Positions 6,608 through 14,096 of a DNA stretch of 64,000 nucleotides are shown piece by piece. The DNA is taken from positions 1 to 64,000 of the forward strand of contig CAJTWM010000005.1 of assembly GCA_910579805.1 (NCBI GenBank), read 5' to 3'. How positions within the stretch are numbered: position 1 is the first letter of the stretch; each line of letters begins with the position of its first letter. A program made the translations under genes and the position numbers. The notes under the pieces were generated by a model, which worked only from the letters and a program-made list of their open reading frames with translations, did no database searches and was not told the origin of the DNA. This stretch comes from an uncultured Lachnospiraceae bacterium. GTDB taxonomy: Bacteria > Bacillota > Clostridia > Lachnospirales > Lachnospiraceae.

Positions 6608-8016
6608 TAGGGCAATCGCTTAAAAATAGGACTCATCTCCAGCTATGCCTGTTATTGTCTCGGCTATTAAAAATCGAAATTACAATCATACCAAATGGCT
6701 TTTTTTATCAAGAACTATCCTCTTGATAATTTTAATTTATAACTGCCCTGGTAATCATATAGCTACTTTGCTGGTATAATCTCAAATACCAGTTTTTTAA
6801 AAAACTGAATGTCCGTCATAAAGTCGATCATTTTCTGTTTTGTGGTTTTCTTTTTCATGGCAGGATCCAGTTTTGTAAAATTGAAAGCTATTTTCCTCAG
6901 CAATGCCAGATTTGATATTGCATTTCCGCTGTTTGCCGTCGATGCGTCTTCCTGAAAATGGATATCCAGAACCCAATGCAGGCTGTTTTCTATTTCCCAG
7001 TGTCCCTTTGCCAGTTCCATATATTTTTCCGCCGCTGTTTCCACATCCAGCAGATGATAATGCACTTCCCTTGTCGCTGCTTCTCCTATTGTCCTTGTAA
7101 GGCGTGCCATGCCAATGCATTTCACATGTTCCCACCTGGCACCCAGCATCCGTTTTATTTCTTCCGTGTCTGCAAACGTATAATATTCCCGTCCTTCAAT
7201 GCGTCCATGGTCTTTCGCCGTTTCTGTATATGAACTGAGCTTTTGAAAGTCCTCCTTATTTTTTTCCTCCAAATCCCTGAAAAATAAGTCCACATCCTCA
7301 AATGCAGCGCGCTGGTTTTTCTTAAGCTGCAGGCAGAAATGTCCTCCTTTGTCAATGATTTTGTCCATTATGTCTTTCTGCGTGCCTATGGCATCAATGG
7401 TAACCGTGCAGTCCGTGATATCTATGAGGTCAAGCAGCTTTGGGATTTCTGGTATCTCATTTGTTTTTTCGCCAACTTCCTTCTGACCGATGGATATTCC
7501 ACATCCGCACATGAATGCAGAAAGGACATAGGGGATGTTCCCGTTCTCCGCTTTTTTTGCTGCCGCCCTTACTGCCTTGCCGTCTATCGCTATGTGCTGT
7601 CCTGTTTTTGCCAGTGCAAGATTCTTTGTCCATTCTACGAACAGCGCCATGAATTTTTCTATGTCAATCACCCTGAAAACATCCGAAAACACATCATGTG
7701 AAGGGACACCTTTTGACAGTCCGAATTCCTCAGAGAGTTCGGCTTCTCTTTTTTTCAGATAATAACTCATATTTGTGAAGTCACTGAAACCAGCCAGCAC
7801 TCCGTAGAGCGCCAGAAGAAGGATATCGATCAGGGGATAAATTTTTCCCCTGTTATCCCTTGGGTCTTCCAGATTTTCAAAAATTTCAATAAACGTCTTT
7901 TCGTCTTTCACAACAGATACAGCTCCTTTTGCCTGATAGTTTTAACATCTTCTGTTATACACTGTAGGCAATAGAAAAGCCAGACTTATTTTAATAATTA
8001 TTAAGCGATTGCCCTA
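6608..8016 (-). mobile_element. Complete ISAs1-family insertion sequence (1,409 bp)
   Basis: The ends are 16-bp perfect inverted repeats, TAGGGCAATCGCTTAA at 6608-6623 and its complement at 8001-8016. The flanks are identical 9-bp direct repeats TAAAATAAA at 6599-6607 and 8017-8025, a target-site duplication in the 8-10 bp range expected for this family. One intact transposase fills the element. Intact ends, frame and duplication indicate a recent insertion. It interrupts the nuclease-like gene and stops 18 bp before the -35 box of the trp promoter. Confidence 0.95.
6763..7911 (-). CDS. ISAs1-family transposase (DDE)
   Basis: A 382-residue DDE transposase with the features of the ISAs1 (H-repeat) family: N-terminal EIFENLEDPRDNRGKIYPL, first Asp in IAIDGKAVR, second Asp in VTIDAIGTQ, and the Glu in HWEIENSLHWVLDIHFQEDA. 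Length is normal for the family. The start is GTG (complement of 7909-7911), supported by AAAGGAG 10 bp upstream on the minus strand. No frameshift or stop is seen, so it is probably active. Confidence 0.95.
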   Translation of the reverse strand: MKDEKTFIEIFENLEDPRDNRGKIYPLIDILLLALYGVLAGFSDFTNMSYYLKKREAELSEEFGLSKGVPSHDVFSDVFRVIDIEKFMALFVEWTKNLALAKTGQHIAIDGKAVRAAAKKAENGNIPYVLSAFMCGCGISIGQKEVGEKTNEIPEIPKLLDLIDITDCTVTIDAIGTQKDIMDKIIDKGGHFCLQLKKNQRAAFEDVDLFFRDLEEKNKEDFQKLSSYTETAKDHGRIEGREYYTFADTEEIKRMLGARWEHVKCIGMARLTRTIGEAATREVHYHLLDVETAAEKYMELAKGHWEIENSLHWVLDIHFQEDASTANSGNAISNLALLRKIAFNFTKLDPAMKKKTTKQKMIDFMTDIQFFKKLVFEIIPAK

Positions 8017-8034
8017 TAAAATAAAAAATATCTA

Positions 8035-8063
8035 TTGACATATTCAGGTGATTGTGATACGAT
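8035..8063 (+). promoter_or_regulatory. Promoter of the trp operon
   Basis: A perfect TTGACA at 8035-8040, a 17-bp spacer and TACGAT at 8058-8063 preceded by TGA (extended -10). It is placed to start transcription about 8070, right before the T-box leader. The IS ends only 19 bp upstream, so any sequences that once lay further upstream have been displaced. Confidence 0.75.
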
Positions 8064-8069
8064 TCATTC

Positions 8070-8363
8070 AATTTAATAATTTAAACCGTTGAAGCGGAGA
8101 TAACGGCAATGATGCCTTTACAGAGAGCCTGAGGTGCTGAGAATCAGGTGGGAAACAAGTTGTCAAATGGACCGCTGAGGGCGCAGTCAAATGGGAATTT
8201 CCCAAAGTATTCTGCGACGTTGCAGGCAGACGTCATTTGCCGGGGGTATGTTGGTATCCTGCTAAGTGCATAGGGCTTTCCCTATGAATTCAAGGTGGCA
8301 CCGCGGAGAGTGTTTGTACGATTCGTCCTTGACAGATAGTATCGTTCTGTCAAGGGCTTTTTT
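8070..8363 (+). promoter_or_regulatory. T-box leader (tryptophan specific) of the trp operon
   Basis: This is a T-box riboswitch that reads uncharged tRNA-Trp. The T-box core GGTGGCACCGCGG is at 8294-8306, and its UGGC bulge (8296-8299) pairs with the GCCA end of a tRNA whose discriminator is G, as in tRNA-Trp. The specifier codon is UGG at 8168-8170, within GTCAAATGGACCGCTGAG. The AGAGAG motif of stem I is near 8121. The terminator is CCTTGACAGA (8327-8336) paired with TCTGTCAAGG (8346-8355) followed by CTTTTTTT. Uncharged tRNA-Trp would stabilise the antiterminator and switch on trpE and the genes behind it. Confidence 0.9.
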
Positions 8364-8393
8364 ATATGCAGCCCCATACAGGGGAAATTTTTG

Positions 8394-8434
8394 AAACTCC
8401 TTTGACAGAAAGAATGCAAAGGAGTTTTTCTTTT
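8394..8434 (+). terminator. Second terminator-like hairpin between the T-box and trpE
   Basis: AAACTCCTTTG (8394-8404) and CAAAGGAGTTT (8417-8427) form an 11-bp stem followed by TTTTTCTTTT. It lies behind the T-box terminator and only 19 bp before the trpE start, so every trp transcript must read through it. It could be a second attenuation step or a leader-processing stem. No leader peptide with Trp codons is seen. Confidence 0.6.
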
Positions 8435-8452
8435 ATGTGAGGAGGGAGAGAA

Positions 8453-9922
8453 ATGGAGGTTTTACCAAGTCTTGGTGAGGTCAGGGAAATTGCAGCTTTG
8501 GGAAAATATGATATATTGCCCCTGAGTTGTGAGATTTTATCGGATTTCACTACACCAATTGAAACAATGAGGGTATTACAAAATGTTTCCCAACACTGTT
8601 ATATGCTGGAATCTGCCGTGGCGGATGATAAATGGGGGAGATATACGTTTCTCGGTTATGATCCGAAAATGGAGATCACTTGTATCGGCGGTGAAATAAA
8701 GTCAGGCGGCGTTAAGGAAAGGACGGAGCGGCCGTCCGACTATATCCGGAAGATTCTGGCCGAATACAAAAGCCCCCGCTTTGCCTGTCTTCCGCCCTTT
8801 ACGGGAGGGCTTGTGGGATATTTTTCTTATGATTATCTTGGTTACAGCGAGCCTGCAGTGCGCTGCGATGTTGCGGATACGGAGGCTTTTAAGGATCTCG
8901 ACTTAATGCTTTTTGACAAAGTGATCGCTTTCGACCATGTCCGTCAAAAGATCATTTTAATCGTTAATATGACGCTGAAGGATGGAGAGCCGGGATATAA
9001 CAGGGCGGTGACGGAACTCAGGCGGCTTGCGGCCTTGCTTCGAAACGGTACAAAGAAAAACGGACCGGGAGGGAAGTTGCTGGGAGAAGTAACGCCGTTA
9101 TTCGGTAAAGAGCAGTTTTGCGAAATGGTAGAAAAGGCAAAGCATTATATCCGTCAAGGGGATATTTTTCAGATCGTGCTTTCCAACCGTTTGTCAGCTC
9201 CTTTTGAAGGCAGTCTTTTTCAGACTTACCGTATGCTCCGGACTATCAATCCGTCTCCTTATATGTTCTATTTTTCCGGTACGGATATGGAAGTTGCCGG
9301 AGCGTCGCCGGAAACTCTTGTAAAATTGGAGGACGGGATACTCCATACGTTCCCGCTTGCCGGTACCAGGCCAAGAGGAAAGACCGATGAGGAAGACCGG
9401 GCGTTGGAAAGGGAACTGCTTGCCGACGAAAAAGAACTTGCGGAACATAATATGCTGGTGGATCTTGGGCGGAATGACCTTGGAAAGATCAGCAAGTTTG
9501 GTACCGTGCAGGTGGAAAAGCTGCATTCCATAGAACGCTTTTCCCACGTCATGCATATCGGTTCCACCGTTCGGGGAAAGATCAGGGATGATTATGACGC
9601 CTTAGACGCCATTGAGGCGGTGCTTCCTGCCGGCACACTTTCCGGCGCTCCGAAGATCCGGGCCTGTCAGCTTATCGGAGAGCTTGAAAATAATAAGCGG
9701 GGTATTTACGGCGGCGCTATCGGTTATATAGATTTTACAGGCAATATGGATACTTGCATTGCGATCCGCATTGTCTATAAGAAAAACGGAAAAGTATTTG
9801 TGAGAAGCGGAGCCGGAATCGTTGCGGATTCCGATCCTGAAAAGGAATTTGAAGAATGCCTGAATAAAGCGAAAGCTTCTCTCAACGCGTTGGAACTGGC
9901 GCAGGGGGATATAAGCGTGTAA
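8453..9922 (+). CDS. trpE: Anthranilate synthase component I
   Basis: Converts chorismate plus ammonia (or glutamine with TrpG) to anthranilate, the first step of tryptophan synthesis. Length 489 aa is normal. The N-terminal LES-type inhibitor-binding element is YMLESAVADDKWGRYTFLG. The catalytic half has KAKHYIRQGDIFQIVLSNR, SPYMFYF, GASPETLVKL, PLAGTRPRG, LVDLGRNDLGK, LPAGTLSGAPKIRACQLI and GIYGGAIGYIDF. A GAGGAGGGAG ribosome site precedes ATG 8453. It is the first gene after the T-box. It is separated from trpG by a 236-bp gap filled by a structured repeat, which is unusual for two subunits of one enzyme. Confidence 0.97.
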   Translation: MEVLPSLGEVREIAALGKYDILPLSCEILSDFTTPIETMRVLQNVSQHCYMLESAVADDKWGRYTFLGYDPKMEITCIGGEIKSGGVKERTERPSDYIRKILAEYKSPRFACLPPFTGGLVGYFSYDYLGYSEPAVRCDVADTEAFKDLDLMLFDKVIAFDHVRQKIILIVNMTLKDGEPGYNRAVTELRRLAALLRNGTKKNGPGGKLLGEVTPLFGKEQFCEMVEKAKHYIRQGDIFQIVLSNRLSAPFEGSLFQTYRMLRTINPSPYMFYFSGTDMEVAGASPETLVKLEDGILHTFPLAGTRPRGKTDEEDRALERELLADEKELAEHNMLVDLGRNDLGKISKFGTVQVEKLHSIERFSHVMHIGSTVRGKIRDDYDALDAIEAVLPAGTLSGAPKIRACQLIGELENNKRGIYGGAIGYIDFTGNMDTCIAIRIVYKKNGKVFVRSGAGIVADSDPEKEFEECLNKAKASLNALELAQGDISV

Positions 9923-9923
9923 C

Positions 9924-10158
9924 GATTTTTTAAGCTGTCAAAGTACGCCGGCTAAGAAAATCCAAGTTACACAAACTGCTAAAGCAGTGTGAAGAATGCC
10001 AAATGAGATTGCTCACTTTGAGTATGCATTCTTCTTACGCATTGTTTGCGCCATTTATGGCACTGACGCCCTGAGCGGCATGATGGGAAAGTTGAAAGAA
10101 ATATACTTTCAACCTCCCTGATCTGATTGTCCGCAGAAGCGGACAGATGGGAGCAAAT
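9924..10158 (+). repeat. Long trp-intergenic repeat, copy A (between trpE and trpG)
   Basis: This gap is alignable with 12561-12738 between trpC and trpF. Shared blocks are GATTTTyTAAGCTGTCA, AGTACGCCGGCTAAGAAAAT, ACTGCTAAAGCAG, TTTGCGCC-TTTATGG, a GGTTGAAAGAAATA hairpin arm, and TGTCCGC...CGGACAGATGGGAG with CAAATATG. Copy A has about 55 extra bases after ACTGCTAAAGCAG, containing a GAAGAATGC/GCATTCTTC hairpin. GATTTTyT can pair with AGAAAAT(C), and ACTGC with GCAGT. Its last 30 bases are a class 1 hairpin plus Shine-Dalgarno for trpG. Confidence 0.85.
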
Positions 10159-10728
10159 ATGATTTTATTGATAGATAATTACGACAGTTTTTCCTATAAC
10201 CTTTATCAGATGGTCGGCGAGATCGATCCTCACATCCGAGTGATCCGGAACGACGAAATGACAGTGGAAGAAATGGAAGGATCAAATCCCGGGCGTATCA
10301 TTCTTTCGCCCGGGCCCGGCAGGCCGGAAAATGCAGGCCCAATCATCGACGTCGTAAAGACGCTCGGTAAGAAGATCCCAATCTTAGGCGTCTGCCTTGG
10401 CCATCAGGCAATCTGCGCGGCATTCGGGGCTGCCGTTACTTATGCCAAGGAATTGATGCACGGAAAGCAGTCGGAAGTGCAATTTAGTAGGGAATGCCCG
10501 CTTTTCAAAGGCTGCCCTGATATTGCGCTGGTTGCCAGATACCATTCCCTTGCGGTCGATCCGGATACCGTTCCCGAAGAACTAAAGGTAACGGCAGTCA
10601 CAAAAAAGGGAGAAATTATGGCGGTACAACATAAAGAATATCCTATTTACGGCCTGCAGTTTCATCCTGAATCTATTATGACGCCGGACGGAAAAACAAT
10701 GTTACGGAATTTTATAAAGGAGATATGA
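10159..10728 (+). CDS. trpG: Anthranilate synthase component II (glutamine amidotransferase)
   Basis: Class I glutamine amidotransferase that supplies ammonia to TrpE. The 189 residues start MILLIDNYDSFSYNLYQ. Oxyanion strand ILSPGPGRPENAG, nucleophile Cys in GVCLGHQ, and His/Glu of the triad in FHPESI are present. ATG 10159 is chosen over the ATG at 10147, which lies inside the GATGGGAG ribosome site and would add MGAN. The class 1 hairpin GTCCGC-AGAA-GCGGAC ends 4 bases before GATGGGAG, so translation start could depend on this stem. It could also serve PabA function if no other copy exists, which cannot be judged here. Confidence 0.96.
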   Translation: MILLIDNYDSFSYNLYQMVGEIDPHIRVIRNDEMTVEEMEGSNPGRIILSPGPGRPENAGPIIDVVKTLGKKIPILGVCLGHQAICAAFGAAVTYAKELMHGKQSEVQFSRECPLFKGCPDIALVARYHSLAVDPDTVPEELKVTAVTKKGEIMAVQHKEYPIYGLQFHPESIMTPDGKTMLRNFIKEI

Positions 10729-10731
10729 ACT

Positions 10732-11763
10732 ATGATCAAAGAAGCCATTGTAAAAATTGTAAATAAAGAAGATCTGACTTATGATGAGGCATATACGGTT
10801 ATGAACGAAATCATGAGCGGGGAAACCACGCCTACGCAGAACGCGGCTTTTCTTGCGGCTCTTTCAACCAAAAGCGCCAGAGCGGAAACGACGGACGAGA
10901 TCGCAGGATGCGCAGCCGCTATGAGGGCCCATGCCATTAAGGTAGAAACGGATATGGATCTGTTTGAAATCGTCGGGACAGGAGGCGATAATGCCCACAG
11001 TTTCAATATTTCCACTACTTCTGCGCTTGTTGCGGCAGCAGGCGGGATGAAGGTGGCGAAGCATGGAAACCGGGCCGCCTCGTCCCGGTGCGGAACGGCG
11101 GACTGCCTTGAAGCGCTGGGAGTGAATATTCAACAAAGCCCTGCCAAATGTATCGAACTTTTGCGGGAAACCAGTATGTGTTTTTTCTTTGCCCAAAAGT
11201 ATCACACTTCAATGAAATATGTGGGCAGTATTCGCAAAGAGCTTGGTTTTCGCACCGTATTTAATATTCTCGGGCCTCTGACCAATCCGGGTACGCCGTC
11301 TATGCAGCTTCTCGGCGTCTATGACGATTATCTTGTGGAACCGTTGGCTCAGGTGCTGATCGATCTGGGAATCAGGCGCGGCATGGTAGTTTACGGTCAG
11401 GATAAGCTGGATGAAATCTCCATGAGCGCGCCCACGACTGTCTGTGAAATCCGCGACGGTTGGTTTAAATCTTCGGTTATCACGCCCGAGGACTTTGGGT
11501 TTACACGTTGTACAAAGGAGGATCTGAGGGGCGGAACTCCGGAGGAAAATGCAGAGATCACGCTTGGCATCCTGAACGGCGAAAAAGGACATAAGAGGAA
11601 TGCAGTTTTATTGAATGCAGGCGCAGCTCTTTACATCGGCGGCAAGGCGGAGAGCATGAGGGACGGCGTTGGCCTTGCAGCAGAGATCATCGATTCCGGT
11701 AAGGCGCTTGCAACGCTGAATAAGCTTATTGAAATCAGTAATAGGACGGAGGCGGAAGGATGA
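10732..11763 (+). CDS. trpD: Anthranilate phosphoribosyltransferase
   Basis: Transfers phosphoribose from PRPP to anthranilate (second step). It has 343 residues with the PRPP-binding GTGGDNAHSFNISTTSA, KHGNRAASSRCGTADCLEALG, and FFFAQKYHTSMKYVGSIRKE followed by FNILGPLTNP, all family signatures. The start lies 3 bp after the trpG stop and uses AAGGAGAT at the end of trpG, so translation is probably coupled. Its last four bases overlap trpC (ATGA). Confidence 0.97.
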   Translation: MIKEAIVKIVNKEDLTYDEAYTVMNEIMSGETTPTQNAAFLAALSTKSARAETTDEIAGCAAAMRAHAIKVETDMDLFEIVGTGGDNAHSFNISTTSALVAAAGGMKVAKHGNRAASSRCGTADCLEALGVNIQQSPAKCIELLRETSMCFFFAQKYHTSMKYVGSIRKELGFRTVFNILGPLTNPGTPSMQLLGVYDDYLVEPLAQVLIDLGIRRGMVVYGQDKLDEISMSAPTTVCEIRDGWFKSSVITPEDFGFTRCTKEDLRGGTPEENAEITLGILNGEKGHKRNAVLLNAGAALYIGGKAESMRDGVGLAAEIIDSGKALATLNKLIEISNRTEAEG

Positions 11764-12602
11764 CGATTTTGGAACAGCTTGCGGAATATGCCAAAGAGCG
11801 TACCGGGCAGGCCAAAAAAGAACAATCTTTACATGAAATCAGACAGCGGGCAATGTCCCTTCCCAAAGGCGGTTTTTCTTTTGAAAACGCGCTGAAAAAA
11901 CCGGAACTTTCTTTTATTTGTGAATGTAAAAAGGCGTCGCCGTCCAAAGGAGTGATTTCACCGGATTTTCCCTATCTGCAGATTGCCAAAGATTATGAGA
12001 AAGCGGGGGCGGATTGTATTTCGGTACTGACCGAACCGAAATGGTTTCTTGGCAGCGACGCATTTTTGAGGGAAATTGCTAATGCGGTCAGTATCCCTTG
12101 CATCCGTAAAGATTTTACCGTAGATGAATATATGATCTATGAAGCGAAGATCCTTGGGGCATCGGCAGTACTTCTGATCTGTTCTATTCTTAGTGAGGCG
12201 CAGATCAAAGAATATCTTGCTGTCTGTGATGAACTTGGCTTATCGGCGCTTGTGGAAACGCATGACGAAGCGGAAGTAGGGACAGCGGTGCGGGCAGGCG
12301 CGCGGATCATCGGTGTCAATAACCGCAATTTAAGGGATTTTACGGTGGACACTGCTAACAGCCGCAGACTGAAGGAGCAGATTCCCGACGGCGTACTGTT
12401 TGTTTCGGAAAGCGGGATAGAATGTTATGAGGATGTTGAGAACGTTCGCCAAGCCGGCGCCGACGCCGTACTGATCGGCGAAGCCCTGATGCGGGCCTCC
12501 GATAAGAAGGCAAAGTTGGAGGAATTGAAAGGGAAACGCGCAAAGGGGGAAATGTGTAAAGATTTTCTAAGCTGTCATAGTACGCCGGCTAAGAAAATCT
12601 AA
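11760..12602 (+). CDS. trpC: Indole-3-glycerol phosphate synthase
   Basis: Closes the ring of CdRP to indole-3-glycerol phosphate. TIM-barrel signatures are FICECKKASPSKGVI, YEKAGADCISVLTEP, IPCIRKDFTVDEYMIYEA, GASAVLLICSILS, LVETHDEAE, IIGVNNRNLRDF and FVSESGI with ADAVLIGEALM. It overlaps trpD by 4 bp. At 280 aa it is somewhat longer than the usual 255-260. The final codons from about 12561, giving KDFLSCHSTPAKKI, lie inside the trp-intergenic repeat copy B, so the C-terminal tail and stop codon come from the repeat. Confidence 0.97.
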   Translation: MTILEQLAEYAKERTGQAKKEQSLHEIRQRAMSLPKGGFSFENALKKPELSFICECKKASPSKGVISPDFPYLQIAKDYEKAGADCISVLTEPKWFLGSDAFLREIANAVSIPCIRKDFTVDEYMIYEAKILGASAVLLICSILSEAQIKEYLAVCDELGLSALVETHDEAEVGTAVRAGARIIGVNNRNLRDFTVDTANSRRLKEQIPDGVLFVSESGIECYEDVENVRQAGADAVLIGEALMRASDKKAKLEELKGKRAKGEMCKDFLSCHSTPAKKI

Positions 12603-12738
12603 GTTACACATACTGCTAAAGCAGTTTGCGCCGTTTATGGAACAGACACCTTAGGCGGCATGTTTGAAAGGTTGAAAGAAATACACTTTGAACTTCTTTG
12701 GTTTGAATGTCCGCAAAAACGGACAGATGGGAGCAAAT
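12561..12738 (+). repeat. Long trp-intergenic repeat, copy B (between trpC and trpF)
   Basis: Partner of 9924-10158. It lacks the roughly 55-base hairpin insert of copy A but keeps the same order: GATTTTCT/AGAAAATC stem, ACTGC-TAAA-GCAGT stem, a GCCGTTTATGG block, a GGTTGAAAGAAATACACTTT arm, and GTCCGC-AAAA-ACGGAC followed by AGATGGGAGCAAATATG at the trpF start. Its first 42 bases are read as the end of trpC. Confidence 0.85.
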
Positions 12739-13353
12739 ATGACGAAAGTGAAGCTATGCGGCTTGACCCGTTTTTGCGAGATAGAGACCGTAAATAAATT
12801 GAAGCCCGAATATATCGGTTTTGTATTTTCTCAAAAGAGCAGACGTTATGTAACGGAGGAAAAAGCGGCGGAACTGAAAGCTATGTTGGATTCTACAATC
12901 AAGGCAGTGGGAGTGTTTGTAAACGAAGAACCGGAGGCAGTGGCACGGCTGTTAAATTCCGGTGTTATCGATATGGCACAGATCCACGGTACGGAGGGAG
13001 AGGATTATGTGAAAGGGTTACGGGCCCTTACGGATAAACCGATCATAAAGGCATTTCGTATCGGGAAGGAAGAGGATATCCGTTTGGCGGAAAAAAGCGG
13101 TGCGGATTATGTTCTTCTTGACTCCGGCGCCGGTACGGGAAGGGTATTTGACTGGAAACTGATCCGGAATATGGAACGGCCGTATTTTCTTGCCGGCGGA
13201 CTCGAAACCGGCAATGTGGAAACTGCGGTGAAGCGGTTAAAGCCTTATGCGGTAGACGTCAGTTCCGGAATTGAAACGGGAGGGGTGAAAGATAGGATAA
13301 AAATGGCGGCTTTTGTAGCCGCTGTCAGATGTGCAGAACGCATGGACATATGA
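12739..13353 (+). CDS. trpF: Phosphoribosylanthranilate isomerase
   Basis: Isomerises PRA to CdRP, the step between TrpD and TrpC. It has 204 residues with N-terminal KVKLCGLTR (catalytic Cys), YIGFVFSQKSRRYV, GVFVNEEPEAV, AQIHGTEGEDY, YVLLDSGAGTGRVFDW with the general-acid Asp, FLAGGLETGNV and VDVSSGIETGGVKD. The start ATG 12739 follows GATGGGAG of the repeat; the in-frame ATG at 12727 lies inside that site. It is the last trp gene present. trpB and trpA, which normally follow, are absent and a decayed receptor gene begins 4 bp after the stop. Confidence 0.96.
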   Translation: MTKVKLCGLTRFCEIETVNKLKPEYIGFVFSQKSRRYVTEEKAAELKAMLDSTIKAVGVFVNEEPEAVARLLNSGVIDMAQIHGTEGEDYVKGLRALTDKPIIKAFRIGKEEDIRLAEKSGADYVLLDSGAGTGRVFDWKLIRNMERPYFLAGGLETGNVETAVKRLKPYAVDVSSGIETGGVKDRIKMAAFVAAVRCAERMDI

Positions 13354-13357
13354 CGTT

Positions 13358-13986
13358 ATGTATCCTATTTATGTGGATGTCGCCTTGTGGGGTTCCATGG
13401 ACGTAGGTATTTATAATTAATTATACCGTGGATACGATTGTAGACAAGATCAGAACGATCGCGATCGTTGTTACTTTGATTATGCTTGTGATCAGCGGCG
13501 GCCTGATGGTACTGTATTGCAATTATGAGTTTAAGGCCATTAATGAGATCGTTAAGATCTGCGACGCTATGGGGATGGGCGATTTTACAGCTAATATCCG
13601 CAAGAAGCTTTTAAACAGGGGAGACGAAGTAGGAAATTTTCGAATATCAGTCAGCGTCAGTGGCTGCGGCACAGGAGGCGCAGCTAGGCGCGGAGAAATT
13701 GAATGTCGTGGTTACGCAAACGTCAAAGATCGAACAAAAGGTGTCGGATACTTTTACACAGATTCAGGAACTGTCGAAGATGTCCAATACCATTCAGAAT
13801 GTAGTACAGTTGATTTCCGAGATTGCGGTGCAGACGAATCTTTTAGCGTTGAATGCGTCTATTGAGGCGGCAAGAGCCGGAGAACAGGGAAGAGGCTTTG
13901 CGGTAGTAGCGGGAGAAGTAGGAACGCTGGCGGAAGAATACAGAAAGGCGACCGGAGAGATCACGAAGATCATTATGGATATCTAG
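13358..13986 (+). pseudogene. Decayed methyl-accepting chemotaxis protein
   Basis: Three pieces of one receptor lie in different frames. From 13358: YPIYVDVALWGSMDVGIYN then a stop, like the end of a Cache sensor domain. From about 13428 in another frame: a transmembrane segment IVVTLIMLVISGGLMVLY and a HAMP-like region, FKAINEIVKICDAMGMGDFT, to about 13640. After a further frame change, from about 13643: EYQSASVAAAQEAQLGAEKL and the signalling tip AVQTNLLALNASIEAARAGE, ending at 13986. The methylation helices before the tip and the return helix after it are mostly missing, so there are internal and terminal deletions. It follows trpF directly, without promoter or ribosome site. Confidence 0.85.
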
Positions 13987-14020
13987 AATTGCATCGACGG
14001 ATGTCTCTTATACAAAAAGG

Positions 14021-14050
14021 GGGGTATATCAGAAGACTCTGATATACCCC
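14021..14050 (-). terminator. Terminator between receptor remnant and reverse rubrerythrin
   Basis: GGGGTATATCAGA (14021-14033) pairs with TCTGATATACCCC (14038-14050). On the minus strand the stem is followed by CCTTTTTG, which suits termination of the reverse-rubrerythrin transcript. On the plus strand only a weak TTTTC follows. Confidence 0.8.
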
Positions 14051-14096
14051 TAAAGTTTTCAAAAATTAACTTGAAAGTGAATAATATAGTAAGGGA

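Noticed and set aside
13428..13986. Two separate overlapping genes in the receptor region
   Set aside because: Both are fragments of one chemotaxis receptor in different frames, with a third fragment before them; treated as one pseudogene.
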